DNA from: Chromera velia
Taxonomy: Eukaryota > Sar > Chromeraceae
DNA: 24,095 bases
NCBI GenBank assembly: GCA_018398765.1
Contig: JAHBMJ010000113.1
Span: 111,371 to 135,465 of the forward strand
Direction of reading: 5' to 3'
In this document: piece after piece, positions 10,035-21,324 of the stretch
Layout: each line of letters starts with the position of its first letter
How positions within the stretch are numbered: position 1 is the stretch's first letter
Position numbers and translations under genes: made by a program
Notes under the pieces: model-generated
What the model was told of the DNA's origin: nothing
The model's input: only the letters and a program-made list of their open reading frames with translations
Databases searched by the model: none

Positions 10035-10824
10035 CTTCTGCGTCTGAAGACGCCCAAGACTCCAGAGAAAGGGGGGAGAAAGAGGTACATGGGGAGCCCC
10101 CGTTTGGTGACACCGAAGCTGAGTGTGACGGAGACACAGGGAAACAGCAGCAGCCAAAGCCGGAAAAGGCGTCCATTTCTCCTTCGTCTTCTTCCTCCTC
10201 CCAAGCCCTGGCAGAAGGGGCAGGCGCACCTTCAGGAGCCAACCGGAACATGTTCAGGCAGGCCATCCACCAAGCCGTTCACTCCCATTTCAAAGAGACA
10301 CAGCAGCAAACGGGGTCCCCATCCCTTTCTCCAACTGCAGTACTAGGCAAGCCAACTAATGATAACTGCACCAGGCACAGGCAATAACGGCAGCCACCTT
10401 CAGCCCCCCTTCTGAACAAAAATCTATCCCGCTCCATCCACAGCAACAGTCGTTCCGGGTTTGCGTCAGGCTCCAGAAGGCATCAAACTTGTCATGCCTT
10501 CTCCTGCATCAAGGCAGAGTGGAGAAGCTGCGAGATTACCTCCCCGCTCTCCTTTTCGATCCCCCCCTCTCGGGACTGCAGACACCAATGCTGCCGCGCA
10601 TTCCTGGCAGTGTCCTCTCACCCCAGGAGGAAGAGGTGCACGTCAACCCCCAGGCCTCCCTGCTGCTCCCTTTGACTCCTTACAGATGCTGTTGACGAAA
10701 GGCGCCTCGGGTCCTGCAGGAACGGAAACTTCGCTGCCACCCTCACAGCCCCCCGGTCTCGGCTCTGCACCTGGAACGTCTGTAGCGTCGCCCCCCCCAC
10801 CGCTGGACGGCGAGCCTGCTCCAT
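10035..10824 (+). repeat. Plus-strand arm of the inverted duplication (Pro/Ser linker)
   Basis: This pairs with the reverse complement of 6126-6919. The similarity is very high along the whole length, with few substitutions and small length changes. In one frame this arm has TAA at 10385-10387 where the other arm has CAA. In the frame that enters the kinase domain (10461 onward) it stays open to the TAG at 10893. The two frames imply an intron or a frameshift between about 10320 and 10460. A CATCCACAG acceptor-like site at 10443 precedes the second frame, but a matching donor was not settled. Confidence 0.88.
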
Positions 10825-12070
10825 CTCCTGTCTCCCAGCCCTTACAAGTGCCTTCAGCAGCAGAAACAGTAATGCAACGGCTAGCACAGGAATAGAAACA
10901 ATTAAAAAACAATTTCCAGAAGGCCCTTAGAAACAACTACTACGTCATCAAGTTTCTAGGGGTAAGCCAGCGAGAGAAGAGATTCGATTATGGAAGACCG
11001 TGTTGGTTTAATTTGGTCTAATTTTGAAAACGATCATGGGGAGGGGAAAACAGAAAGAAGTTTAACCACAGAAGTCGTCCAGCCCTTCAGAAGCGTAGAA
11101 TAGGCAGAAAGAGACATGCAGACAAATTGGGAAAGAGTGTCGAAAAATTGGGAAGAATATACCTTCCTCTGAGGGGTGACCTGTTCATGGTCAATTGCAG
11201 AGGAAAATCGACAGAAGGCGTTGAATTGGTTTCACAATTGAAAGGCATGAGGATATTGACGGAGGAAAAATTTAGAGCGTGGACTTGCTTGATGAAATCA
11301 GACAGTCACGTGAGGCTCTGCGTTGTGAGCTCTCAAATGAGCAGTGGCTATATATATATCAACACTGCTTCTGGATCGAACAAACACCCTTGTTTGTGAT
11401 TTGCAGGGGGGCGGCGCAGGGCGCGTGCATTTATATTCGCACAGGGGCAAGCGGTTTGCCCTGAAGGAGGTCAGGTCAAACCAATTCATCTGAGTGCAAG
11501 AAAGCGCAGAGGACTGATTTTACGTCTCTCATTTGCAGCGTTTGGCTCATTTTGAACACACACTGTAGAAAGAATTGCAGGCAAGATCACTGTGAAGGCG
11601 TAAAACACCATTGCAAGAGAATTCAACCTAAGTGAGAGACGGAGAGAGCGACAAGGCAGAGTAACTATGTCCGATCGGTCATCAGAGGTTATGGAAATTA
11701 CTGTCGCTCGACAAGGGAAGAAAGTCATCACTCAGAGGTGAACTGCACAGAAATGGTATGCTGGATGATCAACAAAGCTTTTTTTATGACGTGCTTGCCA
11801 TAGCATGTCATAGCACTCTTTTTTGGGCACTTGATTGACACTGCAGATGTCCCTGGAGCATATGGAAGAGGAGGCAGAGGTACTACAGAGGGTGCAAGGA
11901 GACGGAGTTGTCGTGTTCATGGGGTCAGAAAAGTTGCCTGAGGGAAGGGCATACATCGCCATCGAGCACGTCCAGCATGTCAGTCAGAGGAGCGGCCTAT
12001 CGATCGTCTGTTTTTTTGTCCGCGAGTGCTTCTGTAACAGCTGATGGTCTCGCCCCTACGTCTCTCTGCA

Positions 12071-12073
12071 TGT

Positions 12074-12135
<62 letters not shown>
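12071..12135 (+). repeat. TG microsatellite followed by AG run
   Basis: (TG)n to about 12119 is followed directly by (AG)n to about 12135. It lies inside the kinase intron between 11979 and 12249. Confidence 0.97.
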
Positions 12136-13485
12136 CAAAGAAAGAGAGATAGAAATCGGCTAGTGAGTATCTGTCGGTTTCTTCTGGCATCGCGAATATC
12201 TTTTAATCGGTACGTGTGTCGTTCTGTCTTTCTGTCTGAGTGATTGCAGACCCTTGACAAAGGTTGGAAAAAGTGCGGAATCCCCTCGCTCCCCCCCCTC
12301 CTTGCGTCCATCGGGGACGCAAGCCTGAAGTTGCACGGCCGGGGGTTCGTGCACAGAGACATCAAGTAGGACAACGTCCTGCTATCCCGGAGGGCCCCCC
12401 TGCTGTGCAACTTCGGTCTAACGTGGAGAGTGGGAGAGGAGGGAGAGGGAGAATCTGTAGGGAGCTTTTTTAGGCACCCTAAGCAAGGGTTGCAGCCTGC
12501 CTGTCCAGAGGAGGACGCCTGGGCATTTGCCCTTTTGTGCATTTCTGTAAGTCCATCTGCAAAAAAACGGGGGCAATTTCTGTTCATGAAGGCGTCGATC
12601 CTCCTTTTTCTCCATTTCCTTTTGCTGCTAGACTGATGGCGGAGCACCATTTTGTGCAGATTGTTAACTGATGCAGGCCGAATCAGATGCGAAGCCTGAC
12701 CCGTCATTCCACTTAATTGCTTCCATGCATGCCAACAACAATAGTGTGTGGGGCTACTGCTCTGTGTTTGGTAATATATAACGAACGAGTGATGTACGTT
12801 GAGTCATTCGGCCAGGGACAGTGCGAAACAGTACGCGTTAAGAGCCCCACATCGCAAATCTATGAATGCAGCTATATGCATCGAAAAAATCTTTCCATCC
12901 CTTTACAGAAAAAACCACTATCAAATACCTTTCTCCAGACTCTGCAGAACGAAAAACAGTGACGGAAAGTAATCGGACAAGCAGAGGACGGCTTGTATTC
13001 CTTCATTTTCCAACCTGAGAATAGCGGTCTCCGTAAGTAATTGTGCTCTGAAACTGCAATTGTGCTGTCAATTCTGTCCTGCAGGAACTTCTCGGCTTAC
13101 ACCCCCTGCAAAGACACATGAGGCAACGTAAGTTGATCTTAACTGAATCGTAATTCATTCACCGCAAAGTATTTCATTGCCCTCATTGCCCTCTCGAAAA
13201 GAGCATTGTTTTGAAAGTACATACCAGACTATCTGTCCCCCTCTTCCAAGACTCCCCTTTTGACACCTTCCGGATTATTCACGATATGTCGCATCGACGA
13301 AATGTGCTTTGGTTTACCTGTTTGCAGTCTGCAAAGGAGCAGCAATGCAGGATAGAAAATATCTGGAGTCCCTCAGGTCAGCGCCTCCGAATTGTTTTTC
13401 TCTTGGGCACTGCATGCTTCCTCAATTGAACTTCGATGGTCAAAGAATCGATGGCAAAATTTCGGAAAGAATTGAGTATCGCTGA

Positions 13486-16419
13486 TTTGATCAATGAAGG
13501 TGTTAAAAGGTGTTCCAAGAATTTTTGATGCGTAATGCGAGTCCATCATCAGGAACCGTTGTACAGTCAGAAAGTTTGTTATACAGGGCTGGGGATGAAA
13601 AAATCTGCCACGCATGCACACAGGGACATTCAGAAACAAAGACCGAAAAGGTGGGTAAGGTTGATAACAGAGATTTGTCAACACACATGAACAAGCAAGG
13701 TCGAGAAAGGCGCTACTCATGCAATGAGTGAGATCCTTCATGCGGCAACCCTGTGTCAAAAGAAAAACCTCGATATACTGCAGAAAACTCGGCAACGAGA
13801 CATTGGAGACTGCACTTTGGGACGTCTTCGAGGGGAGAGGGGGGATTGGGGAGGTTGTCGTAGCTCTTTGGAGCCTTGAGTCGGACTGCTGAGGGGGAAT
13901 CAGAAACTGAAGGGTTTGCAAGGAAGGGCGGCAATCTTTGTAGTCTTCTGATGAAGAGCGCTGCCACTTCCGAGTTTTTGGCACACGTATGAATGCCCTG
14001 GTTCTTCTCTCTCATCCATCCATCCTTTCATCGACGCATGTTTCTTCTCTACTTTGGTCAATTAAAAGTCAAAGATTCCCTTCAAGGAGTCTGTCTGTGG
14101 TCGCATGCTGTTCGTTGCACGCTTCGGTAGAAAATTACATGGATCCTCCGTTTTTCACCTTTTATCGACTTTTTCAGCCATGTGCAAGCCAGTCAAGTTT
14201 GCGCGGGTGCTCGTAATACCAGGTCCCTGCCCCGCTGTCACACAGAAAAAGACAGGCTTCCATACGGCCACGCCCGAATTCGAACGACGACCCTCGTACA
14301 GTTCTTACCCATATTTCACCCTTCTGTTCGCTATCTCGACTCTCTGCCTTTTGCCCTTTTCTTCATGAGCGGCACGAGTTTGGATGGGGCTCGTGCTCGT
14401 TTCTTGTTGCTGTGCCGCATAAGATGACCGAATGATTCAAAATCAGAAGAAGAGAGCAATTTTTTCTGTTTTTCTTAGGGGAGAGGTTGCTTTTCCCCAA
14501 AAAAGTCTCGTCTTATGGAGGTGGAACCACCTGGCATGCACAGTATGAACAAACGAGAGACGTATCGTGTATGTAGTGAAACGAAAACCAAATCGAGCGA
14601 GGGACCGGACAGGAGGGGTGAGGGAGGCAGGAGGGTTTTTTTTACTGTCAGTGAGAAGGGCCTTAACTTTTTTTTGCCTCCCCCCTCTGCTTCTTTCGTC
14701 TAAAGTTATGGGCAGATCCTCTCCCTTTCGTTGGATCTGATTGCTTTTTTGCATCCTGTACAAATCAACCGCCGGTCCAAAGCACTGACCGGGAGAAAGG
14801 CAGCCCCAGGAAGACTTCGTTCTCTTCTACCGGGCAGTAAAACAAATTGTCTGATTCATTGTTGCTCGCACCTTTGAGGGTTGCTCGTTGCGTTGCCGTG
14901 TTAAAGATGTCTCGAATCTTGCGCTCTTTCTTCCCTTCTTCCACAGCGTGGAGAAGATCTCTTTATTTTCATTGCCGGTGGGCTTTCATGGGACCCTGTT
15001 TTTTTGTTGGCTTCCCGTCATTCATCGATTGATCGATCGACGAAGACGTGCTGCAGGGAATGGGACCGTGATTTGGCTAGCGATATGTGCATGTGCATTG
15101 TTTCTTGCTCTTCCCTTTCTTCCTCGAGCAGGACTGACTTTTCGCATTTCGATGGTCCTTCTTGGCAGTACCTCTCTTCTTTGTTACCCCAGCGACGGTC
15201 TTTGCTTTCGGAAAACAAGACAGACAGACATGCGAACAGACAGACTGAAAGCGAAAAAAAAGAAACCAGAGCGGACAAATCCAGGATTCACGCCACAGAA
15301 CTGAATACGAGTGAGCGAAAGAGAAAGAGGGTCGTTTGACAGACGAACCCATGAAAAGACAATGAAGGAGAGCCGATGGGGTGCCCGGCCGGCCAGACCC
15401 TTTCGCACCCTCATGTGGAAATTGGTCAGCTTGAGACAGTTCACATGCAGACTTTCGAGAGAAAGACAATAAAAGAGAAACGAAGAGAAAAAAGAAGAAG
15501 TGAACGTTCATAGAGGGACGTGTGCCTCTGATTCATTGAGGAAAGAGGGGAACACATTGAGAGGGACAGCTAGGATGGAAGATCCGAATAATTGTAGAGG
15601 CAGAAGTGAAGTGATGGCATTCGACCGTAAATTTTCCTTACAGAATGACATCATGTTGAATTCAAGTTGACTGCATGTGCGGTTCATTGAGTCACAGTGT
15701 TTTTTTTCTTTTTCCTACCTGTTCCTGCCTTCTCATTCGTATGCGTCAATCTTTCTTCTCAAGGAATAGACTTTTCATAAGCGGTGTGAGTCTGTCGGGA
15801 CACTCGATTCTGGCATGCCTTCTGCCTTTCTCTTTCTTATTTTGCCTTTCATCCCCGCCTTTCTTTTTACCTCTCTCTCTGAACGCAGATCCGACTTATT
15901 TTCGGGCCCTTTCTCTGCCACGATCTCCGTTTGACAACTGGTCCCGCATTTATATGTGAATTGATCGAGCTTGAACAAAGCACTTTCTCCTACCAGTTTG
16001 GCAATTGAATAAGACCGATTCGAATGGAGTGTATCCCTTCTTTGCATATGTGGATCATTTGTGCGAAAGAAAGAGAGTACACTTGGAGAGCCAGAGGCAC
16101 GTCGCTATTCTGTCCTTCGAAAACTTTCTCTTGAGTGCTCTCTGTCATCTGAAGCAGATGTACCTGAACCCACCAAGTAGAAGTCGCTTTTGTGCTGAAA
16201 GCGGGGAAGGAAGGGAAGGGAAGGGAAGGAGTCCGCAGTTCATGAGTGCCGTAGCGTCTTCTTTCTGCCTTTCCTTGCTTTCATTCAATGCAGTGGTCTT
16301 CAAGTCTGTCTGTCTTTTTCTCCCCCCCAATTCGTGTTGACCCTGATATCCCCCCCATGCCTGTACGCGAGGTGTGGGACAGCATTCTCCTCTCCTCACC
16401 TCTCTTTGTTTGCAAGTAA
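13486..16419. other. Long non-coding stretch, no supported gene
   Basis: Open frames up to about 200 codons occur on either strand, but none shows a domain, a credible splice pattern or a hydrophobicity pattern beyond the pyrimidine bias. The segment 16005-16200 (plus) has a more protein-like composition (YVDHLCERKRVHLESQRHV) but could not be identified. Confidence 0.5.
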
Positions 16420-16563
16420 ATGGCTGTGCCGTTGGGTCCATTGGAGAAGAGTATTGATGAAAAGAAGGAGAAGCACAGGAGAAGAATATATCGTCATCCA
16501 GACTCGTTGCGTGTCAGCGGGAGTGGTGGAATCATGAGAAGGAAGACACTTGAAGTGACTTAA
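16420..16563 (+). CDS. Small ORF of 47 codons resembling the kinase N-terminus
   Basis: This ATG-to-TAA frame begins MAVPLGPLEKSIDEKKEKHR. Its PLEKSIDEK matches nine residues encoded at 9463-9489 in the kinase coiled-coil region. The codons differ almost only at synonymous positions (for example CTG/TTG, GAA/GAG, AGC/AGT, GAC/GAT), which suggests shared protein ancestry rather than a recent DNA copy. The remaining residues, rich in Arg and Lys, are not recognised. A GTCAGC within the ORF at about 16513 could be a donor, in which case this is a first exon. A chance match over so short a stretch cannot be excluded. Confidence 0.3.
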   Translation: MAVPLGPLEKSIDEKKEKHRRRIYRHPDSLRVSGSGGIMRRKTLEVT

Positions 16564-17766
16564 CGTTTTCTTTCCAACCTGCAGTTCTGAAGACAAAAAA
16601 AAGGTCTTGCGGTGATTCAGGAAAAACACGGGAAGAGCTCTTATATTTTTTCTGAAGGGGTCTTCTCGTCAGGGTGTCTTGAGGGGTGACTATGTAAAGT
16701 TGCAAAGCGCGTCTCCCTTCGGTTGCACAAAGAGCACAAAAACAATGACTGCATATATGCCCTTTTTCATGCACACAGAGTTCGAACACCGCTCATTCGG
16801 GCGTGTGTCTACTTCTGTGCGCCTGTAACTTTGAAGTGCCTGTCCACGGTGTGCACATGCGTGCGCAACTTGGACTTGTATGTATAGGAGCACACAAAAC
16901 GGTCGATGTAAGGCACAAACAGGCGGCGGTTACTGCGATGACCGCTCAGCCTGGACCCTGCCTTCGCCGTTAAAAATAAAAAAATAAAGAAATGGGTGAG
17001 AATGAAAGAAATCTTCAGGGAGGGCATGCGTTTGTGATGAAGGTCAGTCAGATTCGCGTCAGCTGCCCAGCCATTCTTGTACTCATAAAATAGCGTCTGC
17101 ATTTTTCCCTTCTTTTTATTCATTCAAGGTAGTAGTGGTTTTGCACGTCTGATTTTCTTCTTCCTCCGACCCAGTGATTGCGGCTCCGCATTTCATTCAA
17201 AGAAGCAGAAAAAAGAAAGAAGACTAGAATCACAAAAATGCATGGAAAGGGTGTGGGGAAGAAGAGATCGATCTGTCCGGTGTGTGTGCCGGTCTGTGCG
17301 TTTGTGTGTCCGTCTGTCTGGCAGAACTCAAAAGACCTCTTTCTGTCTGTCTTTCTTTCTTTCTTTCTCTTTTTTTTTCTCCCTCTGGTGTTTCCGGATA
17401 ACCTTGATAGCCTTTCCCTTCGACCCATCCATGATGGTTTCTTTTCCTTCCTGAGGTCCGCCGGAGAAGAGAATAAACAAAAACGACAGAGAATCACGTA
17501 TACAGAAAGAGAAGAGAAACTGGAGATAGGGGAAGAGAAAAGGAGTAGGTTTGTATCTCTCAGGGAGGAGAGAGGAGGTACTTTGGCTGGAAGATTGGGA
17601 AGAGAGGCGGAGAGTCGAGAACTCCCACAAGACGAGCTGCTTGACTGCATCCTTCTTCCAACTTGACTTCTCTGAAGATCAACGCGACTGAAATCCTGAC
17701 CTTTGTTTCGCACGGAGTAGGTTGTTCTTCTACCTCTTCCTTCCTTCCTTCCCTCCTTCTTTTCTT

Positions 17767-17818
<52 letters not shown>

Positions 17819-20116
17819 GCTTTCTTTCTTTCTTGCTTTCTTTCTGCCTGCCTACCTGACTGCCTGCCTGCCTGCCTGCGCTCATGTACAGATACAGAAT
17901 AGGAAAACGCCGGAAGTATGAGAGGAAAACAAACGCGCACAAACATTTTGACAGAGGGTTTTGCTGTCACACAGGAGTTGTCTCGATCCAATCAAGAAAG
18001 CTGAAAGCCTTTGGAGGGATTTGATTTTTCTTTCCCCCGCCCTTTCTCCATGTCAGCCTGCTGGATGGCTTGCGTGTGCCCTTTCTTCTCGCAAAGCTCC
18101 TTCCAGTGGAGGGAGATAGACAAATCAAAGGGGGGATGAGGGGAAGGAAAGACCAATCTGTACCTCGCCAGAGCTAGAGAGATGTGTCTTTGCCTTCCTG
18201 CCTGCCTGCCTGCCGGTGTCCATCTGTCTGTCTCATTGGGTCTTTGACAAGACCTGAAGAGGGTTCGTACTACGGCTTGCGGTGGATCATTTGTCAACGT
18301 ATGCACCTGCTTAAGGATGTCGCATAGATGTGTGAGCAGCAACACCTCTCCCACTTCTCTTCGGCAGTCTCACCCACTTTGAGACTGCTGTGAGGGGTGA
18401 TGGGCTTCGGGTGCCGTCACCACGCTTGCCTTCGTTTCGTCTCGTTTCCAAGCAGGTCCGGTTTGATTCGCTTGCAGCCGACTCACTGAGCGTTGCACAC
18501 CGACACACAGAGCAGAAGGCCATGAAAGGGGGGAAAGGGAAAAGCTCGTTTCGTGAAGGGAGGTACCCAACAGCAAAGAATACTAAAAAGAACAATTTCA
18601 CTCTCTGCTCCTTGCGTCTCATGCTTCTCCTCCTCCTCCTCCTCCTCTTTGTGTTCATGTGCTGGACCATCTTTTATCTCGCCCTCTTTCCTTTTTCATG
18701 TCTTGAAACGTCCTCTGAACTCCCACTGTGACACCGAACAGCAGATGTGACGTTTGACTGTCTTCAGTACATTTCTTTGACGTGTGTCCGACGATGCTGC
18801 ACGTTGGCTAGCTCTCAGTTCTTTTTTTTTTCTTTTTTTCTTTTTTTGTTCCTCTGACAATGCAAAACAGATCTACGACTTTCGGCCTTGGGGGGACGGG
18901 AAAGCGAAAGAACACTTCTTCTCATAGGGTACCGCAACGAATACACAAGCGGGTGTCGAAAGACGATGACGCATCGTCAAAAAACTGTCTGAAGGAAGTC
19001 AAAAGAAACAAGGTGAAAAGGGGGGGAAGCGCAAAACGTTCGTCTGCAACCCTCACACGAGAAGTGGACCGGTGCTTTGTGCTTGTACGCATGTTCGTGG
19101 AGTAAATACAGACAGCGATGCGCTCGCTACTCACAGAATTTTAGGGACACTCGGTGATGTTCGAGCCTGTGACCACACCTCCTTTCATGCCTGCCTTAAT
19201 GCATGCATGGGAGCTAGTGAGTGGAGCTCCTCGCGCGATCTGGAACTAGGATCCGGGACTGCTAAGTAGCAGCAATTCGCTGTCATTCATTCATAGAGAC
19301 TCTCTTCTCTCTCTGTGTGTATGCGTTTGAACACCATATTGTGTTTTTCTTTTTCTTTTGGGTACTCATAGAAAGCAGGCAACTGTTTTTGTTTTTTAGC
19401 CTTCGAGTACTTCCGCTAAAGCACTGTTTAAGCAGACCCTCAGATTTCCAATAGGGAAATTTAGTTGTTTGGTAACATTGCTTGACGATTTGGTTGTTTG
19501 GCGGCCTTCTATCTCAATTTAGACCTTTGATTTAAGAGTTGCTGCACCGCGGCCTGTTCTCTATATGCATCAACAGGTCAGAGATCGAAGAAAGAAAGAT
19601 GCAGAAAAACAGAAGAAACAATCAGTGAGACACTGAGATAACAACTGAAAAAAAAGAAACAACATATAAAGAGTCACTTGCATGGCACTTGCACGTACAA
19701 CAAACAAAAAGACAGCTAGAATGACAGCTGATTGCACCCATTTTTAGAGTGGTGCAAGCTGTTTGGCTCACTGAAAGGACGGCAAGAAAGGCAAGGCAAG
19801 AAACTACAGACAGAAAAGACTGTAGAGACGAGTGAAACGAACAACTGTTGGTCGGGCACAGAGAATCAGACCAGTGGTCAACGATCGAGACGAGAGACGA
19901 CGGTCAGATCTGTCTGCACAGAGGACAGAAGGATGAGGACATGCCAGTGCAAAGGCAGATTAAAGGTGGAAAAAGAATAACAAACAGAAGATCAAAAACG
20001 TAGAACAAAAGCAAACAGTACTAGAAATATGGAGCAAACTATTCGCTTCGCTTACCGTAAAAGTCATGCAAAAGCTTAATTTCTTACTGTCATTTCTTCC
20101 TCCTCGAATTAATAGT
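16564..20116. other. Long non-coding stretch with simple repeats
   Basis: No gene is supported. Purine- or pyrimidine-rich blocks (17330-17400, 17460-17640, 17740-17850) generate long low-complexity frames on both strands. A basic 81-codon ATG frame at 18860-19105 has no recognisable motif and lies just after a T-rich tract. The right end (19560-20100) is A-rich without coding signal. Confidence 0.5.
17740..17878 (+). repeat. CTTT then CCTG tetranucleotide microsatellites
   Basis: CCTT/CTTT repeats, at their purest around 17777-17818, pass into an interrupted TTTC/TTGC tail and then a short (CCTG)n run to about 17878. A second short CCTG run lies at 18196-18214. Confidence 0.95.
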
Positions 20117-20361
20117 CTAGGCGCCGCACATAAACAAAAAGAAAAAAAAAATTAGGCGTCCCCAACTTTTTTTTTTCTTTTTTTCAAGTTTTTTTTTAAC
20201 GTCACAAATCATGTACACATCTTATGTAGAAAAGTAAGTGTGAGAGTCAAAAAAGATATTTTTCGTTTTGGAGGCACTTAAAATAAAAAATAAAAAAGAA
20301 AAAAAAATTAGGCCTCTCCAACTTTTTTTTTTCTTTTTTTTTTTCTATGTGCGGCGCCTAG
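20117..20361 (-). mobile_element. MITE copy 2, same family, opposite orientation
   Basis: The ends CTAGGCGCCGCACAT and ATGTGCGGCGCCTAG are perfect inverted repeats. Read as reverse complement, it has the same order as copy 1: hairpin loop GTTGGAGAGGCCTAA first, then AAGTGCCTCCAAAA, CTTACTTTTC and a variant core, then loop GTTGGGGACGCCTAA. The flanks are TTAATAGT (20109-20116) and TCTATAGT (20362-20369), matching at six of eight positions. An alternative reading is a perfect 7-bp repeat TAGTCTA overlapping the ends (20113-20119 and 20359-20365). It is non-coding. Confidence 0.87.
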
Positions 20362-21324
20362 TCTATAGTAATTTAATTATTTTTAATACATCACTGGTTA
20401 TAAACCACCACGCAGGTCATACCGCAGGTGGCATGGTTGAAACGCATGATTGTCGATCACTCTAAAAAAGAGACCAAAAAATAAGTAGTTAAACTTTCAA
20501 AACTTACAACCATATTTGAATTACTGCACAACCAGCCGGTAATCGTTTTTAAACTGGTTTTTAGATTAAAATTTAGTAAGTAAATTTGATTGAATTTGTT
20601 GTTGTTCTAGCCGTTGTTATAAGAACAAACTGTCGGCCTTGCATGCGTTACGCCATTGCAGCTAAACGCTAGTATTAGAAGCCTTAGTAGAAACTAGACT
20701 AGAAATAGCTACAAAAATAGGTGACTATAACTATGACTATGACTTGGACTATGATGCGCCATCGTTATCCATATCCAGAGCTAGCTGGATACTTTTAACA
20801 TGAATTACGGTTGCTCGTCTGGCATGTCAGGATTGAGAGTGTGCGCATTGGTACTGCAGCCTATGCCAGGACGATTTTAAATTGTGCGCGCGACCGATCG
20901 TTCACGGGGTGGTGTTTGAACCATGCCGAGATGTATTGATTTTTCGCGCCGTACGTGTATTTGGCATCGAATTGGCATATATCCGTCTATCTATACATGC
21001 GTACTGAGATACAGGCATGTGAGATTTCGAGTAGAAGGACTGCTCTTCCACTGAACACAGTGCTGCCGCCTACTAGCACAGTGCGGAGACGGTTAGGACA
21101 TACGTTACAGCTGTCTGAAGTAACTCCATTTCTAAGGTACCACTAATTGTACCTGTTCTCGAGGCGGCGTTTGGCCAAGAACTCGAGATTTTTACGATAC
21201 ACCTGTAGGCAAGTGTCTTACCTTCAGGGGCAAGGTGTAGTTTGTTTCGTAAGCAGAACTGTAGACAGAAAGGTAGACACTCTCCTAGAAGTCCGCTTGA
21301 AAGTAGGATCTGTAGCTTTACGCA
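20362..21324. other. AT-rich region without genes
   Basis: AT-rich sequence to about 20800 gives way to mixed composition. No gene, tRNA-like fold or terminal repeat of the element to the right was recognised. The 5' untranslated part of that element may lie at the right end. Confidence 0.5.

Larger units (their letters stand above)
9223..13485 (+). pseudogene. Protein kinase locus, probably degenerate (Ser/Thr-kinase-like)
   Basis: Kinase exons, all joined in phase 0: up to 10961 (NNYYVIKFLG), 11407-11469 (Gly loop GGGGAGRV; ALK carrying the ATP-binding Lys), 11847-11978 (alpha-C EEEAEVLQRV; hinge YIAIEHVQ), 12250-12546 (catalytic loop, activation segment, EEDAWAFALL), and probably 12985-13032 and 13085-13127 (ELLGLHPLQRHMRQ). 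A C-terminal exon 13328-13485 ending in TGA is possible, as is one from 12677. N-terminal to the domain are a K/E-rich coiled coil and a Pro/Ser linker. Defects: TAG at 10893-10895, TAG at 12367-12369 inside HRDIK*DN, and NFG instead of DFG at 12409-12417, losing the Mg-binding Asp. The catalytic HRD and the following Asn remain. Family membership is clear from motif order; the substrate is unknown. No ATG start is identified. It is most likely a recent pseudogene; a pseudokinase is an alternative if the stops are not real. Confidence 0.8.

Noticed and set aside
13373-13984. 203-codon minus-strand frame
   Set aside because: It has no recognisable domain or splice support, and its right part partly overlaps the possible kinase C-terminal exon on the other strand.
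14215-14310. TTCGAA-containing stretch that might be a tRNA T-loop on the minus strand
   Set aside because: The flanking bases do not pair as a T-stem, and no anticodon or acceptor arm could be found.
17560-17991. Lys/Arg/Glu-rich frames around the CTTT microsatellite
   Set aside because: They are low-complexity translations of a tetranucleotide repeat on both strands.
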